NCBI RefSeq assembly: GCF_019649055.1
Contig: NW_026570340.1
Span: 186,001 to 250,000 of the forward strand
From: Paramacrobiotus metropolitanus
Lineage: Eukaryota; Tardigrada; Eutardigrada; Parachela; Macrobiotidae
Reading direction: 5' to 3'
Length of the DNA stretch: 64,000 nt
Shown: one piece after another, positions 46,331-59,679 of the stretch
How positions within the stretch are numbered: position 1 is the stretch's first letter
How the letters are laid out: the number at the start of each line of letters is the position of its first letter
Notes under the pieces: generated by a model
What the model was told of the DNA's origin: nothing
Seen by the model: only the letters and a program-made list of their open reading frames with translations
Databases searched by the model: none
Position numbers and translations under genes: made by a program

Positions 46331-47537
46331 TTCTCCTAATATCAGCCGACACCAAACTACCACTCCGCCGGACGGTACCACGGCTCTGCCGTGGCACCGG
46401 TAACAAGCGTGCCTATATACAGCTGGGCTTATTAGCGTCAGCACTGGTAGCGGCTGATACCGGTATATGCACTTTTGTACGAATGGCTCCATGCAGCACG
46501 TTCGAACTTACTTTTCTATTGTGTTTGCATTAGGCTCATGTGGTTAATCAGACTGAGTAACGGAACTATTGCATTGTATTGGTACTGAGTGCTGATATAG
46601 TTATTCCTGTTGATGATCCCGAGGAGTTCCTGTGGGAGTCCGCGCTGCGGCGGAAAAAAATCCGTATCGACTGGTCGTGTCTCGCGTGCGACCGCCAGCG
46701 GTGGCTGCCGAAAGCTGCTCAGCCGTAGCGCGTGACTTGGGCGAAAGCGGTAGCCAGCCTTTGGCGCTGGTTAACCTAGCAATGTCGATGGCGAAACCAG
46801 CTAAGATCCGCAACACGTTACACGACAAACTTTAAAAATTTCCGAAAAACTCAAGTTTTGTTGTCTGTTGTTGATCGAGCACTTTCAAACGGGCTGTCAA
46901 TGCCGCAACTTGACCCACCGTTCAGGCAACCGCAAACGGGTGCTGATTCAGATTAATGGGAAAATGGCAGGCCAACCGTGACAAGGTTGACGTCTTGGTA
47001 ATCCGTACACGCCAAAACACAGAGATGGCAGTCTGTGCGGCGTGCGTGCAGGAAGCATGTTTGCAGTTTGAGAGACGTTTACTCGCATCTGTTTGAAACT
47101 TGCAACAGGAACTGTTTTAGCGAATTTGATACAGCAACTTCGCAGTGGCTTCGCGTATCTGTATATGTGGGCATACAGCCATGTTTGAGCAACCGTACCA
47201 TAGCGAGATCTGCTGAATTCGGGACAACCTTAGTGTTTATGAGCAGTTTTGGGTTGATAAACAACTGTTTGAGTTGCGGAACATTTCCTTGTGTGAACTG
47301 ATGTTCCTGTGGTGTTGAATTAGTCAGTGAATAAGTTTGCAGGTGGGAGGGTGAGGAGCAGTCTTGTTGAAAGAAGCAGGCAGCTTGAGTTGCGCGATTT
47401 GTTGTCGTTATTTTCATAATTATTTTGGTGTGGAGGTGCTGTGCTGGAGCTCAGCGTGTGATTAGGCTGTGTTGCGTTGTGGCCCGCGATTCCGCGTATT
47501 GATCAGCGTGAGGAGGTGTTTCTACTTGGCAGTTAGC

Positions 47538-48764
<1,227 letters not shown>

Positions 48765-49915
48765 ATCCTAAATGTCCTTCCGGTTAGCACTTTGCACGCG
48801 GATGGCAGTGGCATATTTGTCGGCAGCCGCGCGATCGATATTATATTCTCCTGCGTTTCTGCACTGTGCAGTGGTGCACTGACAAGGCGTCCTTGGAGTG
48901 TAATTTGCGTGTTTGTGTTTGTTTATCTTATCAGTGAGGGACATGTCCGTGTTGTCGCTGTCAGCGGGTTGTTGCGCTCGCGTTTAACCGATACGCGTCT
49001 ACATGAACGATGATGTGTCCTTCCTTCCCTTCATCGGCAATTGCTTGTTCATTCGCCCTCGACAATAATGCTGATCTCACCGTCATTTTTCTCTTTTTAT
49101 GCTGCTGTCACTTTCACGCAGTCTTTCTTCGATTTTTCTTCTTGTAAACAATAACATATTAATTCTGGCAGTAAAATCACACGATTCCTTATCAACGATA
49201 CTCGTATTCGTTCAAATTCTCTGATTTTAACATTTCGAATAAAAATGACAAGTCCTGAGGAAGTTGAAAATGCATCGTTTGGGATTAACCCATCTCTGCC
49301 TTGATGACGCTCACAAAAATGCGTAAGGCCTAATCGTAATTCGTAGGTGAATTAGTCAAAATTAGTTGGCTTTAATTTCGTGCATTTCAGAAAAGGCTCC
49401 ATCACTGTTCACTAGCAGCGCCTACTGAGCAAACCTGTACGTTATAATGCAGAATTTCCACTGCGCATGTCAGTAACCAGACCCTGATGAAACATAATAA
49501 TATCAAGATTCAAGAGCGTCGTTAATTACAGAAAATGAATGCTATTAGCTATGATAAAAACATTTGGGAACAAAACAGAAGAGTCGGCCAACGCCACAAG
49601 CAGATTCTGCATTGGGCCATTAACTGATTAAAAAAACAACAAGTCGGTGGCGCGCCACTGCTGAACTGACTGTGCCCCGGCGCGGCCAGGGACGGCGCCG
49701 ACATGGGCCTACCTGCCTGTGGGGCGCAGTCACAAGCAGACCTGTATCACAAGGAACGCCCGTCCGCGCCCGAGCGGGGAGCACACGACGCAGCAGCAGT
49801 CGACGCGAGTGTGCAGTGCAGTCGGTTAGTACAACATGAAACAAACGGCCAAGATCCTGCAAAACGCCGAGACGAGACGATCCACGCGGGCGTTTGGTCA
49901 ACAGCGCGGCTGCGA
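48765..49915. other. Convergent 3' flank of TMEM50 and PIAS
   Basis: The 1.15 kb is largely AT-rich non-coding DNA. Its right end (49680-49915) is GC-richer and probably PIAS 3' untranslated sequence. I see no independent gene. Confidence 0.5.
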
Positions 49916-52900
49916 TCAGTCCAGCGTGATGATCTCCACGGCGGCTTTGGCGGCGGCGCTGCGGCTGGATGATCCGCCGCCTGAAGAGGACGAGGCGGAA
50001 GCGCCGTTGGCCGTCGACGGACCTGCAGCACAACCGTTGCAGTTGACAAAATTAATAATAAACACCAACAACAACTGAGCGACAATAATATCCGGGCCCA
50101 TATTAAAAATGAATAATAATTGAGAAAATATTAAAAAAGTCATGATAATCGAGCCCATTAGAGGAAACGAAGAAATGAGCCTGTAATAAAAATGATTGGG
50201 CCAACTTACGGGATCCGGAGGAGGAGGCTGAGGCGCTGCCCATCTCGCTGGAGTCGTGCTCGGCGGGCTTGGAGGCCTCGCGCACGACGATCTGCTCCTT
50301 GTCCAGTGTCGCCTCGATGCTCTCGCTGTTGGGGAAGGCGTCCAGCAGGCGCTGCAGGAACCTGTAAGAGCGCGAGGCCTTCCTCAGATCCTGTTCAAAG
50401 AATAAGCTAAGAACAGCACAAAGAGAGCGGCCTACTCGTCGACGACGATCTCGTCAAAGTGGACGGGCTTGTTGCACTTGGGACAGGTCCAGCGCGCCTT
50501 CTGCGCCTTGTTCATGAACAGGAAGCTGTTGGCGTCGAAGCAGTCCACGTGGTCGCAGTGGCGGCCGCGCACCGGCAGCCCGAGACGGAGCCGCGAGGCC
50601 GGACAGTGCAGACTGATCTTCTGCGAGTCCGTTACGATGTCGTCGTCCGAGCCCGACAGCGTCTGGTACACTGCACGCACATATACCTGATAAACTGTCC
50701 AAATCAAAGAAACAGAGTGCCAACTCACGCTTGAAGACCGTGTCGGTCAGGCTGACCCGCTGCGCCTGCACCAGGCCCAGGATCTCCTCCATCGTCTTGC
50801 GCCGCGCGTACTCCACCAGCAACCAGTAGTCCTGTACAGTTATCCTTGTTTTTAATGTACTCGTATATATCATTGTGGTGATAAACTGATAATTGCACAA
50901 AAATGTATAACTTCTAACGGTAATAAATGATCCCTACAGCGCGCTGACCTTGGGCGGCTCGTCGGGCAGCTGCTGGCCGCCCGGGCCCAGATTCTGGCCG
51001 CTGTCCTCCGTCCAGCGCACCAGCACCACGTTCTGGCCGGCGATCATCGACAGCGGCACCTCGATCGGCTGGCTGTACACCGTGTTCTTCTTCTTCTTCA
51101 TGCGGTTGCTAAAGTCCACCACACTCTGCGCAACAAGAAAAACACCAACTATTAATTAATGCCACAGTTCAGTTTACTACGGTATCTGGAAACAGAAGAA
51201 AGCAACTATCGGAGAATAAAAAAGAACATCATGTAAATGTTTTACAAATACTGATGTACACTAAGCATAAGAGAAAGGGAAACGCTCATATCCGAGAACC
51301 TGATCAAAAGTATACGCCTGGAAAACATACCGGTTCGACGAGTGTCTTGCCGTTGAGCATGAGTTTGAGATTGTCCGGGTGGGTCTCGTGGTAGGGCCGT
51401 TGCAGGCCCTCCTGGCAGAAGCGCATGAGCACCATGTGCTGGTCGTTGTTGACGGTCTTGGTGTGGTCGAAGAAGAAGGTGGTGATGATCTCGCGGTACA
51501 CGCCGCGCGACGTCAGCGAGGGATCGCGGCCTGTGCATAACACAACTCCTTCTTAACAACACCGCCACCGCAAAGAACCGATCCACTTACGAATGCTCAA
51601 CGGCGGCGTCACGTCTGCCAGCGTCTGGTGGAAGACGGGCGGCTTGATCACCTTGCCGTGACTGCCGCCGTTGTCCATGCTGAACGGCTTGGCCTGGAAG
51701 CTGGGCTTCAGCACGCCGAAGCGCAGCTCATGCGGGGCGCCGCTGGGCCCGGTGATCACTTTCTCCTCCAGACGGTCGCTGCGCTCGGCGGCCGTGGCGG
51801 CGAAGACCCCGGCGAAGGGGTTGTTGGCCATGATGCTGTTGGCGTTCAGGCCCGGCTGGTTGGGGTTGGCCACCAGCCGCGTCGACTGCACCGGCGGCGG
51901 CGGGTACGCGCTGGTCGCCGGCTGGATGACGGTCCTGCCGGGGTCCCGCGTCAACGGCGACTGGTAGCCGGCGGCGTAGCGCGGCCGCTGCGGGGCGCTC
52001 ATGCCCCCGGTGGGCGCCGTCCGCGGCGACGCCGCCGAAGAGCCGGGAATGGACAGGTACTGCGACAGATCAAAGTCCGCGTTGTTAGCCACGGCGGCGG
52101 CGCGCTGCTGGTTGCTGCTGGAGGGGTACATGCGCTGTCCGTTGTCCAGGTTGACGGCCGCGTAGTCCGTCATGCTCATGATGGGCACGCCGAAGAGGTG
52201 CGGCGTGGAGGTGGTGTTGCCGGTGGACTGCACGCGGGAGGCGGCCGCGGGGGCTTGCGGCTGGTCGGGGAGGTACTGCGAGAACTGGTCCAGGTAGTCG
52301 GCGTACTGCCGCGTCGAGCCGCTGCGACTGCTGGCCGCCGACTGCGCCGAGGGGGTGTAGGGGCCCGGGAGGTTGGCCGGCGGGAGGGCGTAGGAGCGCT
52401 GGTTGCTGCCCAGGGGCGGTCCGATGCCGTAGGACGACGGGGACATGGGCGCGTAGCTGCTGCTCAGCGGGTCGGGCACGCGCTTGCTGCGCTGCTGCTC
52501 CGTCGCCGCCTGCGATCGTTCATTCAGTTTATAACTATTCTGCTTTTAACCGTCATTTACTTTATTGTCTTTTACTGCATTCATAATTCAAACCAAATCT
52601 TTTTTTTACTGTACCCTGCGGCTTACAATTTAATTATCATTTCACTAGAACAAATAATAAATTAAAAACTCTGATCAAAAACTTTGTTGTTCACATTCAT
52701 AATTCTGATTATTTTAATTAATTATCACAACTGCTAACGATTATTCTGCTCCCCATGATTACTACACTGCACTGACTGCAATGATATTCTGCTGAGGCAG
52801 ATTTCAATTTCAGAATATCTCAACAGTAAAAGAAACCTATGAAAAAGTCGGCGCAAAAATAATGGAGCGACTAGCGTTATTGGCGTTGTACGAGTATAAC

Positions 52901-55900
52901 TGGAAGCCCATTTAAATTAACCACAATGAAAATAAAAGTCCAGCAATTCTAATTTTGCTCCAGTAGCATGGAAATTGTTGCAATTACAATTCACAAGTAC
53001 AGTAACATAAAGTATAATTGAAATGACAGTATAATCTCCAGGTGCTAAAAAGAACTAACCTGTGGCGCGTTGCTGCCGGAGACATTCCAGTACTGCTGGG
53101 CGGTCACCGCGGGCGGCGCCGCCGTTGGATTGCCTCGGGGCACGTAGGGGCGGATGGTGCTGTGGCCGGAGGACATCGGCGGCGTCCCGGTGTTGATGCG
53201 CATGGGCTGGTTGAGCGGGAAGGCGTTGCCGCGCGAGAAGACGAAGGCCGTGTTCCCTGAGGCGGTGCCGGAGCTGGTCGGCTGGGCCGGCGAGGGGGAG
53301 GGCGACGCCGGACTGACCAGGGACATGGGGTTGGTGGTGGCGCTGGCGGGCGAGGCCGCGCTAGAGGTTGAGCCCCGGACGTGGCCCTGGCTCTGCTGGC
53401 CCGTTATCACCGATTTCGGCAGGGTCAGGGTGATGCGGGGCCGCGAGGAGGGCTGGTGCTGCTGTTGCGGGGGGTGGTGGGGATTGCTTGAGCCGGGGTT
53501 GGCGGACGAGGAGGAAGGGGCGCTCATCACGTTCGCCGTGGCTTTGGGTCGACGGGGACTGTTGTGCGGATGCTGCTGCCTGAGATACTGCTGATTCCTG
53601 CAAGCAAAACTCTTCAATGGCAAATTTACGCGGGCAGTATCTTCTACATGACGCATGCAAAGAAATAAGTCGTACTTTTATTTATAGGGTCTTCCATAAT
53701 ATTTAGTAATGTTAAATTAAGTAATATAATGTGTCTTCCTATCTTTCCTCTTTTAATTATCAAATCCATTTTTCAATATTTTTGAAATTAAATTTTTTTT
53801 TATAGTTTTATGGAGATTCGAAAATCTCTCGTTTGTTTTCAGCTCGAGACTGAATCAAATAAACAAAAACTAGTATCGAACTGAAATATTCCTTCTTGAT
53901 TTTCGTACGAATAGTCACTTATTTTTTTAACGCGTAGCTGGTTCGAGTTGCGAAAATCTGAATGCAAATAAATTCAAACTGAAAACTTTTGAAGACGAAA
54001 GCAATAATTACTAGGTATCCCTCTTAGGAGCAAGTTCGTTTTTGCTGGCATGTTAATACACTTATTCAGATTGTTCAAGGTTAAGAGAAAGGAGGCGATA
54101 CCCTGAATTGAGGAAGGAGGGCGGCATGATTTCGGCCGAGTGCTCGGAGGAGTCGTCGGAGGTCTCCGAGGGGACGAAGGTGCTGTCGTTGGCCTCGCTG
54201 TCGTAGCTGCTGCCGGGATTGTTGGAGCCCGGACCCCCCACCGGCTCCCCGTTGCGACTGGAGGTGGCCCGACTGTCGCTGGTGTTGGTGTCGTCCTCGC
54301 CGGCCTCGTCGTCCTCCTCCTCCTCCTCCTCATCCTCGTCGTCCTCCTCGGGGAAGTAGCCGTAGCGGTGCGGCTGGCGGGGCTTGGTCCACACGTCCAC
54401 CGCCTTGCGCTTCTTGCCGCGCCCCTGCCCCGCTCCCGGCCCCGCCGCCAGCCCCCGCGAGGAGCCCCGCGGCGCCGGGTTGCCCGGGACCGTGCTGGAC
54501 ACGGCGCGCTCCTTCCCCGTCGGGTCGCTCAGCGCCTCCACCAGCTGGCGCCGGTCCGCGTCCTCCAGACTGCGGTACACCTCCATCTGCAAGCATATAC
54601 ACAACATTTTTACACCGTCAACGGAAGAAAGATCAGTCAAGCAAATCAGTGAGATATTCGCCATGAAAAACTGCGATTTCAACATTAATTTCATCATCAT
54701 CATTTCATCACCGGAACCAGAACCAACTTTATATGTAACACGAATATAATACGAAGAAAAATACCAATAAACCGAATACGATTGACTTAATGCTAATACT
54801 AATACAACCGAATTCGAATGCAACTACGAATAAAAACAAATTAAACTGCCATATAAACGAATACGAATGCCGTGACGAAAAAAAAACCAATATGAACGAC
54901 TACGAAGAAAACTGTAAAGAATAACAAAAAAAACGAATATAAACGAATAGAAATATGGAAAAGCAATAATGTGCAGATACAAAAAATATGGAAAGCACGG
55001 TCATTCGTCAGACGGCGGACGTCGCCGCGATAACATCTCCAGCGAGATTGCCATCACGGAAGCGACAAACAGTCCGACTACGCTTTGTCGGCTCTCAACG
55101 GTCTCGATACAAAACATTTCCTTTCATTATAACATACAAAAACCGGTTGGAATTAAAATAGAAAAAAAGCCACCCCTGAAGGTACAATAATTAGCCAGTA
55201 GGAAACGGCAAAAAATTATCCACTTATAATTAACGTGATCAAATTAGAAAAAAGCCCAAATCAGTATAACGGCGGTGGGTTGAATCTCAAGGAAAACGCA
55301 GGGGAAAACCCATTTACGAGCACCAACTGACTATGATAGTTAATACTGGAGGCAACTGCGCGAACAGACGGCACTCACCCCGTTCTGCACGAGCGTCTCC
55401 TTGCGCATCTTGGACATTCCCTTCACTTCGTACTGGCTGAGGATCTTGCGCAACTGCTGCACACTGCACTTGTTGGCGAGTTTCTGCAACAAACAGCAAC
55501 ACTGTCAGGTGTCAGCGACCCCCAAGCAATCAGACAATTACAATCAGACCCCGAAGCTAATTACAATTGCAATCAGATCCCGAAGCTTACAAAAAGACAG
55601 GACAAGAATTTATCAATAATATTATCAGGCGATCACTCTGAAAAAATTCAGCAAAAAACAGACAATTATCAGACAATAATTAGGCACAAATTCAACCAAA
55701 AATAGTCAATATTCAAGCAAAAAATTCAACCAAATATTCAACAAAAATGAAATACTGACTGAAACTTTGGCGAGATCGGGGGAAGACGAATAAGAGTTCA
55801 TTGACATCCTGGCCGGGGCCTGGGAGTGGGCCGGGGCGCGCTGGCCGTAGGAGGAGTGGGCATCGTGGAAGAGTGCGGCGGACGTGCTGGCGTCGGCCCC

Positions 55901-56296
55901 GTCCAGGTCCAGGTCGGGGTCGGGTTCGTCCTCGGAGGTGGCGGGGTGGTGATGTTGTTGCGAGGCGGCGGCGAGGACGAGGGAACTGTAGTGGCTCGCC
56001 GAATGCGCATTCCGTCGCCCACCGGCACTGGCACTGGCGCTGGGCTGGTGGCTGCGACGGGCCAGCTGCGGCTTGGGGTAGGGCCCCGGACGGCGCAGGG
56101 GCACGGGCAGCAGCGGCGGACTGGATCGCGAGTGCGACGGACGCGGCAAGGCCACGGGGCGCTGCTGCACGCGACGACGCGGACTGCGCCCTCCCTGTCG
56201 GAGCCCGCGCTCCACGGGCAGCTGCTCCTCCTCCGAATCAGACGTCGCGCTCTCCTCCACTCGGCCTGCTCCCGCACGGTAGCTGGAGCTGGCCAT
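49916..56296 (-). CDS. PIAS: Very long PIAS-type E3 SUMO-protein ligase
   Basis: Eleven exons, in coding order 55760-56296, 55379-55483, 54102-54586, 53060-53597, 51591-52509, 51331-51530, 50949-51125, 50729-50831, 50436-50670, 50210-50361 and 49916-50022, give 1185 residues; human PIAS proteins have 510-650. A SAP-like helix pair lies near 180-214 (CSVQQLRKILSQYEVKG). A PINIT domain follows at about 845-985 (LMLNGKTL, VPLSMIAGQNVVLVRW). The SP-RING near 1040-1090 has LHCPASRLRLGLPVRG, CDHVDCFDANSF and WTCPKCNKP, with the zinc-binding Cys/His set. The end VEIITLD is a SUMO-interacting motif. Residues 1-180 and about 215-845 are Ser/Pro/Gln-rich and disordered, with a KKRK nuclear signal and a run of acidic residues. 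It should add SUMO to nuclear transcription factors. Other ATGs upstream of 56296 cannot be excluded. Confidence 0.92.
54760..54960. repeat. AACGAATACGAA-type tandem repeat in PIAS intron
   Basis: Diverged copies of a 10-13 base unit built on ACGAATACGAA or AATACGAATGC follow one another. It is one of several degenerate repeats inside introns of this window. Confidence 0.55.
55500..55745. repeat. CAATCAGAC / AATTCAACCAAA repeat in PIAS intron 1
   Basis: Variants of CAATCAGACCCCGAAGCTTAC occur twice, then shorter ATTCAACCAAAAATAG-like units repeat. The copies are irregular. Confidence 0.5.
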
Positions 56297-58330
56297 AAAC
56301 TGGGACACTCACTCACCAGCCACCACTCAAGCTGCGACGAGTGATGACTGAGGAGCTCGATTCGCACCTGGCCACACGCTCTGTTTAACGCTCGATTCAG
56401 GCTGTCTCTGCGCCGCGGAGATGTGTAGCCAGCGCTTGGTTTAACCCAGATCAAAGCGCATCCATCGTCCGTTCGCCAACAGTGTCGCACAATTACTCAA
56501 GGTTCTGGTTCTCCCAGCTTTTCTGCTGCTTCAAACGGCTGCAACACTGCCAGCAATAGCCTCAATACCACGCTCTCGATCCCAACAAATTCTCAATACG
56601 GTGCAAAGAAATTTATATTCCAGTTAGAAACTAAATCCAGGATGACACGTTCAAACAAGATTCGGAAGCTGGAAAGTGGAAGCACCAAAACAATAAAAAA
56701 GATGTGGAAAAAAATTCTTGAACTGATTGTGAATTTTCAAGTCTGCCTGCAGAGTCCGTGGCCAGTTGTCTGCACTCTGCAGCCAGTCAATTGGTCGTTT
56801 TTGCCACTTTTAATAATGAATGAGTCACGAGGCGAACTGCAGCACTGCCAGCCGATCGATCCAGAACCGAGCCGCCCGTTCGAAAGCTGACTCCATCTGC
56901 AGCTGCTCCGCAGTCCGTATATTTCTTCTTATCTCAGAATATGGTGCTTTTTTCAAGAATTTATGTGTTTTCAAAATTACTGTTCTTTTCTCTGATTGTG
57001 AGTTTGTAGGTTTGTTGTGTTCTGGAGAAGCAAAAACGACTCATCCCGTTCGGCTCGGTTACGGTTCGGTGCGCAAGGGGCAGTATCGCACCGGCACCGT
57101 GTTGGCTTGTGCGTTGAACTGTCGCGTGTTTGATCATCAGTTATTTCTCGGAAACGGATATATTTCACAATCAGCTCGGCCTCGTCGGCAAGCGGTAATG
57201 CAGTGAAACAATCACAATCTCCCAACACTAGCGCGTGCAGTATGCACACCAGGCATTATACAACAAAACTATGTACAATTAATTAAGTTTTATCAGCGGT
57301 GATGAGCCACAGCATTCATCTATGGCGCATGAAGACGGGCGTAAACAACAGATTTGTAGGCCATTCGGCCAAAATTGCGTTGATTGTTTGTGCCAGTAGG
57401 CACATGGCTCCGCCCCGATACGAAATGCGCCGCCTCCTTCCGCTTGCGCTAGAAATAATAACCTAAATAATGGAATAACAACTTTAAAAACTTCGACAAA
57501 GGAATAAAAACGACGGATTGTGTGTTTTCATGTGTATAGTATACTCGTACTGTCCTATAATTATTATCAGTTGCTGGTTTCAGAATTTTGTAATTAATTT
57601 TATATTTTGTATAATTTTTTAGCCGTTTTATATTTATGCATCTTTTTTTTATTTGATAACTTTCAGTAAGTACTGCAGTCTTGAAGCTGCATTTAGCGGG
57701 ACGTGGGCGACACAAGGCCGAATGTACATGAACGTTTGGAGCTTTGAGTTAACGCTGGGATCTATCATCTAGCTAGCTTGCGAGTGCATTTGCAGTCATT
57801 TCCTGACCTTGCTTGACTGCGTCTTCGAAAATGTCAACGAATATGTACTCCGACTCTACAGTGTTATTGTGTAAAGTATGAACAGTTAAGCACTCGTTAA
57901 AATTAGTTGTTCGAATTTTAAAAAAACTGGAATTTAAACATTGAAAATACACCAAAAATCATTAATGTTATTCATGCTGTTAACGGTACAGTCGGTACTA
58001 CTCAACCTCTTATAGGATGTGCACTAGATGTACCCAAAACAGCTGCTGCATTCCTTTAAATTTCTAACTACCGCAACGTTTAAGCGCTGTCTAAAAATCG
58101 CAGTATATAGAGTTCATTTTAATTAGTGCAAATCTGCGAAAGTATACTGGTATGTGCACTGGCTGTTGCCAAAAAATAATAAAATAATTCGGCGCTTTTG
58201 CCGAATAACAGTTGTTCGAAGATTTAAAACGGGACCGGTGCATGGCAGCTTGCGCTGCTCACTTCCGGCTAGTATCACGACAACCGGCGTCATCGACGCA
58301 GAGTTACCTAACACTGAATTTAATTCCGCA

Positions 58331-58359
58331 GCAGTGTCCTTTGCCGCGAAGGACACTGC
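58331..58359. repeat. Hairpin with 11-bp perfect stem
   Basis: GCAGTGTCCTT is followed by a seven-base loop, TGCCGCG, and the exact reverse complement. ACTGCGCGATG is repeated directly just downstream. Its role is unknown. Confidence 0.7.
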
Positions 58360-58825
58360 GCGATGTAATAAGTAACTGCGCGATGCGGTATGTACTATGT
58401 AGCTTATACAGAGCGTAGCGCACGCCACAAGGCAGCGGTGGTGAGTAAATTCCAGATCCCATCTATTGATGGTGGACGACGGGGAATTCGCCGCGCTGAC
58501 ACGCATGGCCACACGGCTGCTCCTGCTGCTGATGCTGCTGCTTCCGTGATGCCGCAACAAAGAGACTAGCCAAAGGGACTTTGTTTTCCAGCAGCCGGGA
58601 ACAGCGAATTAGTTAACAGCGGCTGTGCCGACCAACCCGCGCTTGCTCATTGTCGCCGAAGCCGGAAAGGTCACCGGGGAAATGATGGCCGTGCGGGCCG
58701 CACAAAGCCCCGGTCCACCGGCGCTGACGGAAATAACCCTGTCAATGGCGGCAGGGCACGGTGCATGTGCGTCAGCTAGCTTCATTTTTCTCATTGGTGC
58801 CGATGGGTCGTGTACAATCAGCAGA

Positions 58826-58834
58826 TATATAAAG
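58826..58834 (+). promoter_or_regulatory. TATA box, possibly of the peptide gene
   Basis: TATATAAAG is the best TATA match near a gene start in the window. It lies 332 bases before the peptide ATG, so transcription would start near 58860 with a leader of about 300 bases, perhaps partly spliced. TATA-driven promoters suit tissue-specific genes such as neuropeptides. No expression evidence is available. Confidence 0.35.
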
Positions 58835-59157
58835 GATCGCATTACCATCTAGAGGCATGCTTGTATTAATTGCGTGCACATTTACGCACACTTATGCATG
58901 CGATATTCCATTCCCAGTAGTTAATCACTTACCAATGTACATCGTTCATTTATTTGCCTAATAGTTAAGCTGTGTAGAGATATAGATCGGCCCTGCCTGA
59001 CAGCGATTCGCCGCAATATCACCCAACGTACCCACTGGTGACCTTTCCGGAGTCTGCAGCATCGCGGTTGCGTGGGCGCAGCGCTCGTTGCCGGCAGGCA
59101 GCGCAACCAAAAAGGTCACGCGTTTACTCTTACAATCCAGTATTTAAGCAGCGCAGG

Positions 59158-59676
59158 ATGTCTGCAGTAACGCGGAGTCTGACAAGGAATCACGGCTGGT
59201 TGCTGCTGGCCTTCCTCCAGCTGTTGATCGGCGTCCGCCTGGTAGCCGGCCTGCAGGGACCCGGGGAAGACGTGGCGGCCGGCGCGGCGGAGCAGCTGAT
59301 GAGTTCGTCCTTCCTGGCGCTGCCCGGCATGAAGCCGACGGCGCCGGCCAGCAAGCCGCTGCTGCAGTACCTCACCGCCGCCGACGCCCAGGAGAAGCTG
59401 GTGCGCTTCGAGCGCAGCTGCGAGCTCATGTGCTCCGTCTACCCGGAGAGCGCCAAGTGCCTGCGCTGCAAGAACCGGGCGCCGCTGCGCTACGGGAAGC
59501 GCGCGGTCCCCGTCGCGCCTCCGACAGTGCCGACAGGCGTCCGCGGCGGGATGGCGCCGGAGGACGCCGACCAGCTGACCATGCAGGACGTCCTGCAGGC
59601 CAACGCACCCTTCTTCCGGCCCTTCGCCGACAACCCGACCCGCGGCGGCGCTGCGCAGTGGCCCAACCGGCGGTGA
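59158..59676 (+). CDS. Secreted peptide precursor with Cys motif and amidation site
   Basis: The frame codes for 172 residues from ATG 59158. After an Arg-rich start comes a strong signal peptide core (WLLLAFLQLLIGVRLVAG). In the middle is a short cysteine cluster, C-x3-C-x8-C-x2-C (SCELMCSVYPESAKCLRC), followed directly by KNR, then APLRYGKR. GKR is a classical site for prohormone cleavage and C-terminal amidation, so a peptide ending LRY-amide is predicted, with or without the Cys-rich part. The C-terminal third has PFFRPFADNP and no further dibasic sites except a final RR. The reading ends in TGA, but CGGCG|GTGAGT at the same place is an ideal donor, so another exon may follow. I cannot assign it to a known neuropeptide family; a small secreted protein of another kind is possible. 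Confidence 0.7.
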   Translation: MSAVTRSLTRNHGWLLLAFLQLLIGVRLVAGLQGPGEDVAAGAAEQLMSSSFLALPGMKPTAPASKPLLQYLTAADAQEKLVRFERSCELMCSVYPESAKCLRCKNRAPLRYGKRAVPVAPPTVPTGVRGGMAPEDADQLTMQDVLQANAPFFRPFADNPTRGGAAQWPNRR

Positions 59677-59679
59677 GTT

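Larger units (their letters stand above)
45329..47537. other. Intergenic space between ETFRF1 and TMEM50
   Basis: The 2.2 kb has no recognisable gene. Two CACGT-centred palindromes at 46.2-46.3 kb are listed separately. A GC-richer patch at 46600-46840 is open in both directions but shows no family resemblance. The TMEM50 leader may begin after 47300, where an acceptor-like TTGGCAG precedes the start codon. Confidence 0.5.
56297..59157. other. Intergenic space between PIAS and the peptide gene
   Basis: This 2.9 kb separates divergent genes. GC-rich sequence up to about 56500 is probably PIAS leader or promoter. The middle is AT-rich without coding signal. A hairpin at 58331 and a TATA box at 58826 are listed separately. 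Confidence 0.5.

Noticed and set aside
46601-46835. GC-richer patch open on both strands
   Set aside because: Short, no family match, no convincing splice sites. It could be a relic, but I cannot support a gene.
51628-52665. 345-codon plus-strand frame opposite PIAS
   Set aside because: It is the antisense shadow of the large PIAS exon, Arg/Val/Gly-rich as expected from GC-rich codons read backwards, with no family resemblance.
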